NCBI GenBank assembly: GCA_021775935.1
Contig: JAJFGY010000047.1
Coordinates: 1 to 33,676 of the forward strand
Direction: 5' to 3'
DNA: 33,676 nucleotides
Source of the DNA: Alphaproteobacteria bacterium
GTDB lineage: Bacteria; Pseudomonadota; Alphaproteobacteria; Parvibaculales; Parvibaculaceae
Shown here: piece after piece, positions 8,456-15,345 of the stretch
Position numbering within the stretch: the first letter of the stretch is position 1
How the letters are laid out: the number at the start of each line of letters is the position of its first letter
The notes under the pieces: generated by a model
Databases searched by the model: none
What the model was told of the DNA's origin: nothing
The model's input: the letters and a program-made list of their open reading frames with translations, nothing else
Position numbers and translations under genes: made by a program

Positions 8456-9082
8456 ATGATTACTGTCCACCATCTCAATAATTCCCGGTCACAGCGCATT
8501 CTCTGGATGCTGGAGGAGCTGGGTCTTGAATATGAAATCGTCCATTATCAGCGCGACAAAGAAACCAATCTCGCGCCGGAGTCCTTGAAGAAAATTCATC
8601 CGCTGGGCAAGTCGCCCGTCCTGACCGATGGTGATGTCAAAATCGCGGAGTCCGCGGCAATCATTGAGTATCTGGTTGATACATATGGCAAAGGTGCGTG
8701 GAAACCTGCGTCGGGTACACCAGAAGCGCTGCGATATCTGGAATGGATGCACTATTCAGAAGGTTCGGCCATGTTGCCGTTGCTGCTTGGGCTCTATGTC
8801 GGACGCCTCGGTGAGGCCGGTGGTCCGCTGTTGCCACGGATCATGGGTGAAATGACAAATAATTTTGCCTATATGAACGGCGCTCTGGAGAAACAGGATT
8901 GGTTTGCAGGGGATGAAATCACTGCGTGTGATGTGCAGATGAGCTTTCCCATGGAAGCAGGTCAATCAACCGGTTTGGTCAAGGAATACCCTAATCTTGT
9001 GGGCTATCTGGAGCGCATTCAGGCACGCCCTGCCTACAAAAAGGCACTGGAAAAGGGTGGTCCATACCAACTGGGTGGTTAA
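8456..9082 (+). CDS. Glutathione S-transferase family protein
   Basis: The ATG at 8456 is preferred to the one at 8438. AAAGG sits about ten bases before 8456, and the family sequence starts directly at MITVHHLNNSRSQR. The 208-residue product has an N-terminal thioredoxin-like domain (about 1-80) with the activating Ser in NNSRSQRILW and the conserved HPLGKSPVL cis-Pro loop, followed by ESAAIIEYL which binds the gamma-Glu of GSH. An all-helical C-terminal domain (about 90-205) ends in ARPAYKKALEKGGPY. Such proteins conjugate, isomerise or reduce electrophilic substrates with glutathione. It is divergent from an acyl-CoA dehydrogenase gene and 106 nt ahead of a hydrolase gene. Substrate unknown; it is one of three GST-fold genes in the window, and they are not close copies of one another. 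Confidence 0.9.
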   Translation: MITVHHLNNSRSQRILWMLEELGLEYEIVHYQRDKETNLAPESLKKIHPLGKSPVLTDGDVKIAESAAIIEYLVDTYGKGAWKPASGTPEALRYLEWMHYSEGSAMLPLLLGLYVGRLGEAGGPLLPRIMGEMTNNFAYMNGALEKQDWFAGDEITACDVQMSFPMEAGQSTGLVKEYPNLVGYLERIQARPAYKKALEKGGPYQLGG

Positions 9083-9188
9083 CCCTTTTATGACAGTTCC
9101 TTGACGCTCAGACCTCCCAGTTTGTAGCCTTTGACGATTCGCGAGCTGCGCTGGTGGGCGCAAGGCGAACAAACTGGGGGTTTCCTGA

Positions 9189-9980
9189 ATGGCAATGATG
9201 TCTGAGTCTGCTGACCTCGACCGTCCGCAATTGCGCTGGCTCTATTTGGAGTTTGGGCGAACCATGGCTGAGGTGGCGACATTGCCGCTCTTCCAACAGA
9301 TTCTGAAACGAGCGCCCGAGGGGGATGGTCATCCCGTGATGGTCCTCCCCGGCTTTATGGCAGGTGATAACAGTACGGGTGTGCTTCGACGCTTTCTTGC
9401 GTCACGCGGATATGAAGCCTATCCGTGGGAGCTTGGTCGTAACCTTGGTCCGGCCACAGCTGGGTATGAAGGTGAGCGGATCGCTGAACGGATCGAAGAG
9501 ATTTCTGACAATCATGATGGCCAGAAAATTAGCCTGGTTGGATGGAGCCTTGGTGGCGTGCTCGCGCGTGAAGTTGCTAAACGTGCGCCAGATGCCGTTC
9601 GTCAAGTGATCACGCTGGGCAGCCCTTTTTCGGGGAAGCCTGAAACCAGTCGCGCCTGGCCGCTCTTTAAGGTGATGGCCAAGGGTGAGACGCAGACAGA
9701 GAGGTTTCGAGAACTGGTTGAAACCATCGCGGTTCCTCCGAGTATCCCGACCACATCCATCTACACAAAGACCGATGGTATCGTGCACTGGAAGAATTCA
9801 ATCGAAGCGCAGGAAGACCACACGGACAATATTGAGGTTCGCACGTCTCATTGTGGACTTGGGTTTAACGCTCCAACCATGTATGCGGTAGCAGACCGTT
9901 TGGCGCAGGCAGAAGACGATTGGCGCCCCTTCCATCGGGAGGGTTGGCGCGCGATGGTCTACCCATCAAGTGGGCACTGA
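9189..9980 (+). CDS. Alpha/beta hydrolase, triacylglycerol-lipase/esterase-like
   Basis: The 263-residue protein shows the full alpha/beta hydrolase apparatus. There is an oxyanion strand (HPVMVLPGFMAGDNST), the nucleophile elbow GWSLGG with Ser120, a probable acid Asp196 in TKTDGIV, and His221 in TSHCGLGFN. There is no signal peptide, so it is cytoplasmic or peripheral. ATG 9189 has a G-rich stretch (GGGGG) nine bases upstream; MAMM leaves two alternative starts at 9195 and 9198. The LGSPF and SIYTKTDGIVHW segments are typical of the PGAP1/lipase-like group that acts on neutral lipids or esters. It converges with a wax ester synthase/DGAT gene, and the two share a terminator. That fits a storage-lipid turnover pair, although the pairing is inferred from position. 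Confidence 0.85.
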   Translation: MAMMSESADLDRPQLRWLYLEFGRTMAEVATLPLFQQILKRAPEGDGHPVMVLPGFMAGDNSTGVLRRFLASRGYEAYPWELGRNLGPATAGYEGERIAERIEEISDNHDGQKISLVGWSLGGVLAREVAKRAPDAVRQVITLGSPFSGKPETSRAWPLFKVMAKGETQTERFRELVETIAVPPSIPTTSIYTKTDGIVHWKNSIEAQEDHTDNIEVRTSHCGLGFNAPTMYAVADRLAQAEDDWRPFHREGWRAMVYPSSGH

Positions 9981-10004
9981 GACTTTCATTTGACCAGAAG
10001 ACAC

Positions 10005-10050
10005 AAAAAAGCGGGCTCCTGAAATGATCTTTCGGAAGCCCGCTTTTCTG
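10005..10050. terminator. Bidirectional intrinsic terminator between convergent genes
   Basis: AAAAGCGGGCT (10007-10017) pairs with AGCCCGCTTTT (10037-10047). The inner GAAA/TTTC and CC/GG segments extend the stem, and T-runs follow on both strands. It lies between the hydrolase gene end (9980) and the acyltransferase gene end (10066), so it can stop transcription from both sides. Confidence 0.9.
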
Positions 10051-10065
10051 TTTTGAGACGTTAAA

Positions 10066-11646
10066 CTATCCCGCCTTTTGCTCGAGCGGTGGCTCGTCTT
10101 TTGGCGTATCCAGTTTCGCTGCTGGCTTTCGCTTTGCTGCCGTTTTCTTTTTGGCAGGTGCTCTCTTTTTCTTCGGAGCCGCTTTGCTTTTTGCTTTCGC
10201 CTTTTTTGCAGGTGCTGATTTTTGGTTGGAGCCGAGGATGGCGAGTTCCAGCTCATCAAAGCTTTCTTGCAAACATTCAGCATAGAATTCTGGGTCGGGC
10301 ATCATATCCCGGTCCGCTGTAATGGTGATGGTCACCTCTTTGTCGTAGCTCATGACGACGTGGCCGAGACCAAGTCCATCAAACAGGCAGAGTAGGCCAT
10401 AATATTTCACCATCTGCGCGCCGTTCGAATAGATCGGGATGGGCGGGCCGGGAACATTGGTAACCACAGTATTGAAGAAAGGTTTTGTTGAATTGGCGAG
10501 GCCAAACTGAGTGTAGAGCCTTGCTGCGATCCCGGTGAAAAGTGCAGGTGCTGTTTTGCTGAGCTCCGACATTTGTCGTGCACCCAATGCACTCGTCAGC
10601 GCTTTTTGTTCCTGCGTATAAGCAGAAATCGACAAGATGCGCTCAGTGGGATCTGCAATGTCACTGCCGAGCTGAACCATCATCGCGGAAACCTGGTTGC
10701 CGAGAGATCCGCTTTCGTCATTGGAGCGCACAGAGACGGGGGCCATGGCGACCAGGGTCGTTTCCGGCAATTCGGCTTTCGACTCCAGGTATTTCCGCAT
10801 AGCGCCCCCAACGATGGTCAACATCACGTCGTTGACCTTGGCGCCAGGAACACCGGTCTTGACCTCTTTGATCCGGGCCAGATCGAAGGCAACACCTTCG
10901 ATGACGCGGTGGGCGGAGATCTTATTGTTGAAGCGTGTGCGCGGCACAGACATCGCTTGGCCGAGAGAGAATTCTTTGGTCAGCAACCCTTTGATCGTGC
11001 GCGCGAGGCCCGGAAGGGTTTTGCCGGCCATCTCAACCCATTTGAACGGCTGCTTAACATTGCCAAGGTACCCCCGTACTGCCATTTCAACGGCAGATGG
11101 TTTCTTCTCTGGCTTCCAATTGTCATCCAGGGCGGGGAGCGTGTCTCCAGGCTTGATTGTATGCAGGGCATTCATAATGTCGACGCCGGACATGCCATCA
11201 ATTGCCGAGTGATGGATCTTGGAGATGAGAGCATAGGAGCCCTTGGGCACGCCCTCCACATTGTCCAGGCCTTCAATGATTGTGAACTCCCACAGTGGCT
11301 TTGTGAGATCGAGAGGCCGCGCCATGATCCGTGCTGATTGGATGCAGAGTTGCCGCCAGTCCCCCGGCTTTGGCAGGGCGACGTGACGCACATGGTATTC
11401 AAGATTGAAATCCTCAACCTCGACCCAATAAGGGTGGTCGATGCCGAAAGGCACGTTTGCCAGGCCCCGTCGGAAGGTGTTGGCGAGGGGCAGGCGTTCC
11501 TCAATAAAACTCAGAATGTCTTTATATCGGACAAACCCACCCGGTGCGGTGGATGGATCGTAGATGGCGATGCTACCTATGTGCATCGGCGAATTCTCTT
11601 GCTCCATATACAAGAAAGCGGCGTCGAGACCTGTCAATTGTTCCAT
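10066..11646 (-). CDS. Wax ester synthase / acyl-CoA:diacylglycerol acyltransferase (WS/DGAT) with Lys/Ala-rich C-terminal tail
   Basis: The 526-residue protein begins MEQLTGLDAAFLYMEQENSP, the usual WS/DGAT N-terminus, with GGGAGGA nine bases upstream of ATG 11646. The PLDLTKPLW motif (111-119) is followed by the catalytic HHSAIDG (HHxxxDG, 145-151). Later GAKVNDVMLTIVGGA gives the conserved ND motif, and NVPGPP marks the C-terminal domain. The enzyme esterifies acyl-CoA with fatty alcohol or diacylglycerol at the membrane and lipid-inclusion surface. Typical family members end near residue 470; this one adds about 55 residues. Of these, roughly 476-511 are almost only Lys, Ala, Pro, Arg and Ser (APAKKAKAKSKAAPKKKRAP), resembling histone H1-like or phasin tails. 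The tail may bind DNA, acidic lipid or granule surfaces. The convergent lipase-like gene suggests linked neutral-lipid metabolism. Confidence 0.93.
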   Translation of the reverse strand: MEQLTGLDAAFLYMEQENSPMHIGSIAIYDPSTAPGGFVRYKDILSFIEERLPLANTFRRGLANVPFGIDHPYWVEVEDFNLEYHVRHVALPKPGDWRQLCIQSARIMARPLDLTKPLWEFTIIEGLDNVEGVPKGSYALISKIHHSAIDGMSGVDIMNALHTIKPGDTLPALDDNWKPEKKPSAVEMAVRGYLGNVKQPFKWVEMAGKTLPGLARTIKGLLTKEFSLGQAMSVPRTRFNNKISAHRVIEGVAFDLARIKEVKTGVPGAKVNDVMLTIVGGAMRKYLESKAELPETTLVAMAPVSVRSNDESGSLGNQVSAMMVQLGSDIADPTERILSISAYTQEQKALTSALGARQMSELSKTAPALFTGIAARLYTQFGLANSTKPFFNTVVTNVPGPPIPIYSNGAQMVKYYGLLCLFDGLGLGHVVMSYDKEVTITITADRDMMPDPEFYAECLQESFDELELAILGSNQKSAPAKKAKAKSKAAPKKKRAPAKKKTAAKRKPAAKLDTPKDEPPLEQKAG

Positions 11647-11965
11647 TGTGAACGATCCTCCCTATCGTTGATTTTAGCGTAACAAGCTCTCGGCACGGCT
11701 ACCAATGGAATCGGGTCAGAGACCTCAGCACAATTGGTGAACCAGCCAGATTTGTCGGCTAACGTTAATAAGGGGATAGCCTGTGCTTTCTAGGCACTAC
11801 AAACTAATTGGGTTGAGGGTGCGGCTCTGACGCGCTGAAGCAAGAATGATCAATAGAGGGCTTGAAAAATATTGATCTTAATCATAACTGATAATAACAT
11901 CATATTAAGCTGCAGGCATGGTTGCCTTTTGTGCCAAAACTGCTGAAAAACAGGGAGAAAGCCTT
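11647..11965. other. Intergenic divergent promoter region (WS/DGAT and FAH operon)
   Basis: These 319 bases separate divergent genes and hold no convincing reading frame. The half next to the FAH operon (about 11845-11910) is markedly AT-rich. It contains the inverted repeat listed separately and TTGAAA/GATAAT-like hexamers with non-ideal spacing. An 8-bp palindrome TAACGTTA is at 11760-11767. Promoters for both directions are expected here, but I cannot place their -35 and -10 boxes with confidence. Confidence 0.5.
11848..11877. promoter_or_regulatory. Inverted repeat, candidate operator ahead of the FAH operon
   Basis: GATCAATA at 11848-11855 and TATTGATC at 11870-11877 are perfect 8-bp arms separated by 14 nt. 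The arms lie about 90-120 nt upstream of the FAH gene start and overlap a TTGAAA hexamer in the spacer. Size and position suit a dimeric regulator site. No regulator gene is adjacent, so the binding protein is unknown. Confidence 0.45.
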
Positions 11966-12835
11966 ATGAGGCTCGTCACGTTTACAGATACTGGCTCTAC
12001 CCGGATTGGCATTCTGAAAAATGACAAGATTGTTGATTTGGCGGTTGTTGCGCCAGATCTTCCTCGTGAAATGGTCGGGTTTCTGGAGGCAGGGGAAGGC
12101 GCGTTTGCGAAGGCAAAAGCTGCTGCTGGATCCGAGGCGTCGATTAAGCTTGCTGATGTCACACTTGAGAGCCCGGTTTTGCGCCCTCCGAAAATTCTGG
12201 CGGTTGGTCTGAACTATCGCGAGCACGTGGAAGAGACGGGGCGCGAGCTGCCCAAAGTGCCAATCATCTTCAACAAGCAATCAACCTCTGCCACGGGTCC
12301 ATTCGCGCCCATCCTGCGACCTAAAGAGAGCGTGGCGATGGATTACGAAGGCGAGATGGGCGTCGTTATCGGCAAACGATGCCGTCGTGTTCCAAAAGAC
12401 CGGTACGAAGAAGTCATTGCCGGATACACGGTGCTCAACGATGTCACTATCCGTGATTGGCAGCGGCGATCCCCAACCATGACGATGGGGAAATCCTGGG
12501 ACAGTCACTGCCCTATGGGACCAGCAATCGTCACGCCGGATGAAGTCGATATTTCCAAGCTGGACCTAAAAACACTGGTCAATGGGGAAGTTCGCCAACA
12601 CTCCGACACGAGCTATTTGATTTTTGACGTCCCAACTCTGATCGAACATCTCTCGACGGCTTTCACCTTGGAACCAGGTGACGTCATTGCCACGGGCACC
12701 TGTGCGGGCGTTGCGGCGGCCATGGAAGGGACGCCTTGGTTGAAGCATGGTGACGTTGTTCGTGTTGAGATTGAATCCTTGGGGGCGATTGAAAATGTCG
12801 TTGCAGATGATGAGGGTGGCACCCTGATCGAGTGA
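11966..12835 (+). CDS. Fumarylacetoacetate hydrolase (FAH) family protein
   Basis: The ATG at 11966 is chosen because GGGAG lies about nine bases upstream and the product then begins MRLVTFTD, as in the family. The in-frame ATG at 11918 adds an unrelated 16 residues. The 289-aa protein has a short N-terminal domain and the FAH catalytic domain from about residue 75 (ILAVGLNYREHVEETG). Metal ligands are visible as Glu128 and Glu130 in DYEGEMG and Asp159 in TVLNDVTIRDWQ, followed by KSWDSHCPMGP. Members hydrolyse, hydrate or decarboxylate ring-cleavage dicarbonyl products (fumarylpyruvate, OPET/HHDD, acylpyruvates). It is the first gene of a probable operon with an extradiol dioxygenase (35-nt gap) and a GST-fold gene, so it likely processes that dioxygenase's product. 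The exact reaction cannot be assigned from sequence alone. Confidence 0.92.
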   Translation: MRLVTFTDTGSTRIGILKNDKIVDLAVVAPDLPREMVGFLEAGEGAFAKAKAAAGSEASIKLADVTLESPVLRPPKILAVGLNYREHVEETGRELPKVPIIFNKQSTSATGPFAPILRPKESVAMDYEGEMGVVIGKRCRRVPKDRYEEVIAGYTVLNDVTIRDWQRRSPTMTMGKSWDSHCPMGPAIVTPDEVDISKLDLKTLVNGEVRQHSDTSYLIFDVPTLIEHLSTAFTLEPGDVIATGTCAGVAAAMEGTPWLKHGDVVRVEIESLGAIENVVADDEGGTLIE

Positions 12836-12870
12836 CGCGTTCAACTTGCTCACGTGATAGGAAAATTGGA

Positions 12871-13794
12871 ATGATCAAAGTCGAAGACATTGTCTATGTG
12901 CGTTTTAGCGCGCCAGACCTGGATAAGATGGAAGCATTCCTTCTTGATTTCGGGATGACGCGCTATGAGCGCACCGATACCGCGCTCTATATGCGCGGTG
13001 TTGGGTCCGATCCAATCGTTCATGTGACCGAACTGGGGGACCCTGGATTTATCGGGTTGGCGCTTCAAGCGACAAATGAGGCTGACCTGCAGACCGTTGC
13101 AGACGCCAACGGTGCTGTGGTTGAAAACCGATCGGAGCCTGGAGGTGGGAAACGTGTGCTTGTCCATGATCCTGATGGCTTCCCGATCGAAATTGTTCAT
13201 GGCTTAGAAAAGCTGGATGTCGCTCAGGTGCAAGAGATCGCACCGCTGAATGCGCGGTTGGTGAAACCGAGACAGGGTGAGGTTAAGCGCATGGCTGCCG
13301 GTCCTGCCCATGTGCACCGACTTGGCCATGTGGTCTTGAATGTCACCGACTACCCAAAAAGCTTCGCCTGGTACCACGAGCAATTTGGCCTGCTGAAGTC
13401 AGATGAGATCTACATAGGCGACGAGAACACTGTGATCGGGGCGTTTACGCGGTGTGATCAGGGTGAAAAATTTGTCGACCATCATACATTGTTCTTATTG
13501 GGCACTGGTAAGCCTGGTTTCAATCACGCGGCCTGGGAAGTTGCTGACCTTGATGACCTGATGCTTGGCCGCGACGTCTTGAGTGGCAAAGGGTACACAT
13601 CTGTGTGGGGTGTTGGGCGTCATGTTCTCGGGTCGCAAGTCTTTGACTATTGGCGTGATCCTTGGGGACACACAGTTGAACACTGGACAGATGGTGATCT
13701 TTTTGATGCTTCAACCCCTCCCGGCAAGGCGTCAGTTGACGAGCTGCTCGGGCTGCAATGGGGTCCTGAACCACTAGAAGACATGGCTGGCTGA
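12871..13794 (+). CDS. Two-domain extradiol ring-cleavage dioxygenase (VOC / type I family)
   Basis: ATG 12871 has TAGGAAA about eight bases upstream and yields the family N-terminus MIKVEDIVYVRF; the longer frame from 12832 adds no matching sequence. The 307-residue protein has two tandem vicinal-oxygen-chelate domains (about 5-120 and 145-290). The C-terminal domain keeps the iron facial triad: His153 in RLGHVVLNV, His219 in GFNHAAWEV and Glu270 in HTVEHW. The H-H-E spacing matches type I extradiol enzymes such as 2,3-dihydroxybiphenyl and homoprotocatechuate dioxygenases. These insert O2 next to catecholic hydroxyls in the cytoplasm. Its position between an FAH hydrolase and a GST-fold gene supports a meta-cleavage or (chloro)hydroquinone-type pathway. 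Substrate unknown. Confidence 0.9.
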   Translation: MIKVEDIVYVRFSAPDLDKMEAFLLDFGMTRYERTDTALYMRGVGSDPIVHVTELGDPGFIGLALQATNEADLQTVADANGAVVENRSEPGGGKRVLVHDPDGFPIEIVHGLEKLDVAQVQEIAPLNARLVKPRQGEVKRMAAGPAHVHRLGHVVLNVTDYPKSFAWYHEQFGLLKSDEIYIGDENTVIGAFTRCDQGEKFVDHHTLFLLGTGKPGFNHAAWEVADLDDLMLGRDVLSGKGYTSVWGVGRHVLGSQVFDYWRDPWGHTVEHWTDGDLFDASTPPGKASVDELLGLQWGPEPLEDMAG

Positions 13795-13818
13795 AGCGGT
13801 TGAACCCGGAGAAGAAAC

Positions 13819-14682
13819 ATGATCATAAGTGACGAACAAGTGACGACCGAGGAAGTAAAGTCCTGGAAAGGGCTGCACCTTCTTCATTTTGGCGGCAGCA
13901 CATGTTCTCAGAAAGTCCGGGCCTTGCTGCGCGAAAAAGGTCTGGACTACACCTCTCATCACGTGGACTTGGCAAAACAAGAACATGTAACTCCGTGGTA
14001 TTTGGGGATTAATCCGCGTGGTGTCGTCCCGGTGCTCGTTCACGATGGCGTCGTGCATGTGGAGAGCAATGATATCCTTGCTTACCTTGATGCGCTGCCG
14101 AGCGAGGTCGCTGCATACTTTCCGCAGACGCCAGAAGAACGTGCGATCGTTGATGCATCCCTAACGCTGGAAAACGATCTTCATTTCGCGTTGCGAGAGA
14201 TCACGATGGGCTTCATCTTTCCAAAGCGGTTGGCGCAAAAACCTGATGACGTGCTCGCCAAATATGAGAAGGACGGTGCTGATGATCCGTCTCGCGCAAA
14301 AGAGATTGCCTGGTGGCGGGCGTTTGCAGTGGCTGGTATTACGAACGATCAGGCGCGGGCAGCAGTCAAAGCCCATCGTGATGCGTTTGATGTGCTTGAA
14401 AAACGCCTGGAGACCAATGAATGGTTGATTGGCGATCGAATTTCGGTTCTAGAGCTTGCCTGGTTTATCACCATGAACCGCTTGCGTATGGGCGGCTATC
14501 CGCTGGAGATACATCCAAAGCTCTTCGGGTTGTATAACCGACTTATCGAACGTCCGGCGTTTGCTTTGGAAACCAAGACGCCAGCGATCATCTCCAAAAT
14601 TCTTCTGCCCGCTGTGCGGGTTGGACAGATTTTACGGGGCAAGCGGATGAAGGATGTGGCTGGGGATATTCTGGCTGCCTGA
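13819..14682 (+). CDS. Glutathione S-transferase family protein (large form)
   Basis: At 287 residues this is longer than an average GST. An N-terminal extension of about 18 residues precedes the thioredoxin fold. The fold shows the active-site segment GGSTCSQKVR (Cys29, Ser30), the cis-Pro loop NPRGVVPVLVHDG and VESNDILAYL for GSH binding. The C-terminal helical domain carries a GDRISVLELAW motif corresponding to the conserved GD-x-(S/T)-x-A-D N-capping box. ATG 13819 follows GGAGAAGAAAC. It is 24 nt after the dioxygenase and ends the operon before a strong terminator. In gentisate and homogentisate routes a GSH-dependent isomerase works between dioxygenase and FAH-type hydrolase. A similar task is possible here, as is ether cleavage or dehalogenation. 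Confidence 0.85.
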   Translation: MIISDEQVTTEEVKSWKGLHLLHFGGSTCSQKVRALLREKGLDYTSHHVDLAKQEHVTPWYLGINPRGVVPVLVHDGVVHVESNDILAYLDALPSEVAAYFPQTPEERAIVDASLTLENDLHFALREITMGFIFPKRLAQKPDDVLAKYEKDGADDPSRAKEIAWWRAFAVAGITNDQARAAVKAHRDAFDVLEKRLETNEWLIGDRISVLELAWFITMNRLRMGGYPLEIHPKLFGLYNRLIERPAFALETKTPAIISKILLPAVRVGQILRGKRMKDVAGDILAA

Positions 14683-14713
14683 AGGGTCATTTCTTTCTTG
14701 GATCAGGCAATGG

Positions 14714-14747
14714 AAAGCCGCCCAGTGCAAGCGCACGGGCGGCTTTT
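14714..14747. terminator. Bidirectional intrinsic terminator
   Basis: AAAGCCGCCC (14714-14723) pairs with GGGCGGCTTT (14737-14746). An inner GTGC/GCAC extends the stem to a 4-nt loop, and T- and A-tracts flank it. It lies between the convergent GST-fold gene (ends 14682) and the small secreted-protein gene (ends 14767). Confidence 0.92.
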
Positions 14748-14766
14748 GAAACTCAGTGCCTATCGT

Positions 14767-15117
14767 CTATTCGTGATAGCGGTAGCTTGAGATTTCGCAC
14801 ACGTCGATCCGTTCGCGCACAAGTACGTCGCCGTCAGCAAAGACCGCCCGGAAGTCATACATGCAATATCCGGTGCCATCATCGATATCGATCATAACGC
14901 TGTCGCCAGATCCCAAGACGTCATAGCCAAGAATGTCTTCTTCCCAATCATTGGTGCCGACATTTGAGGCGTAGAATTCGACCATCGTCCAGTTTGTTTC
15001 GTTGATGATGCGAACATTGCGGTTTTCAGCCTGGCTTGGTGCGGCAGTTGCCACAATAAAAAGACCCACCAGGGCTGCGACAGCTGCGGTGCGAACCGCA
15101 TGGATTGTTTTGTTCAT
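14767..15117 (-). CDS. Small secreted protein of unknown function
   Basis: The 116-residue product has a clear Sec signal peptide (basic start, AAVAALVGLFIVATAAP, likely cleavage after SQA near residue 30). The mature part is about 86 residues, acidic and rich in Asp, Glu and aromatic residues. It has a likely beta-sheet character (NVRIINETNWTMVEFYAS, GDSVMIDIDDGTGYCMYDF) and exactly two cysteines, which could form one disulphide in the periplasm. Short periplasmic proteins with this VEFYAS...W.ED.LG...GYCMYD pattern recur in alphaproteobacteria, from memory, but I know no function. It is alone on its strand, with its own terminator, divergent from the DUF2855 operon. Confidence 0.75.
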   Translation of the reverse strand: MNKTIHAVRTAAVAALVGLFIVATAAPSQAENRNVRIINETNWTMVEFYASNVGTNDWEEDILGYDVLGSGDSVMIDIDDGTGYCMYDFRAVFADGDVLVRERIDVCEISSYRYHE

Positions 15118-15345
15118 AATTCCCCACAGATAAAAACGTACCCACGCGAATTTTGGGGGAATAGAGATTTTAAGTCAACGCACAGGTGTAAAACGGGCGG
15201 ACACCCGTGCATTTTTGGACTGTTTGCGTGACATTTTCTCCATAGATTCTCTTGGTCTTGGTGCTCGGCCCGCTTACCATGCCGCAAAATTGGCTGCAGA
15301 AGACCGCTGGCGAAAACGAAGCGGCGATTCAGGGAAGTGACTAAA

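Noticed and set aside
10080-10215. Repetitive CTTT/GCTTTT stretch that first looked like a tandem repeat
   Set aside because: It is explained by Lys, Ala and Pro codons of the WS/DGAT tail; the units are not exact.
10573-11337. A 254-codon open frame on the plus strand inside the WS/DGAT gene
   Set aside because: It is antisense to a gene with strong family motifs. Its translation is rich in His, Arg and Cys without any domain pattern, and there is no good ribosome site.
11862-11895. TTGAAA and GATAAT hexamers as a sigma-70 promoter for the FAH operon
   Set aside because: Their spacing is 22 bases, too long for a standard promoter, and the alternative at 17 bases (TAACTG) is a poor -10 box.
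15193-15208. Hairpin ACGGG/CCCGT followed by GCATTTTT, considered as a terminator
   Set aside because: The stem is only 5 bp and it lies in a divergent promoter region where no transcript should end. At most it is a weak regulatory element.
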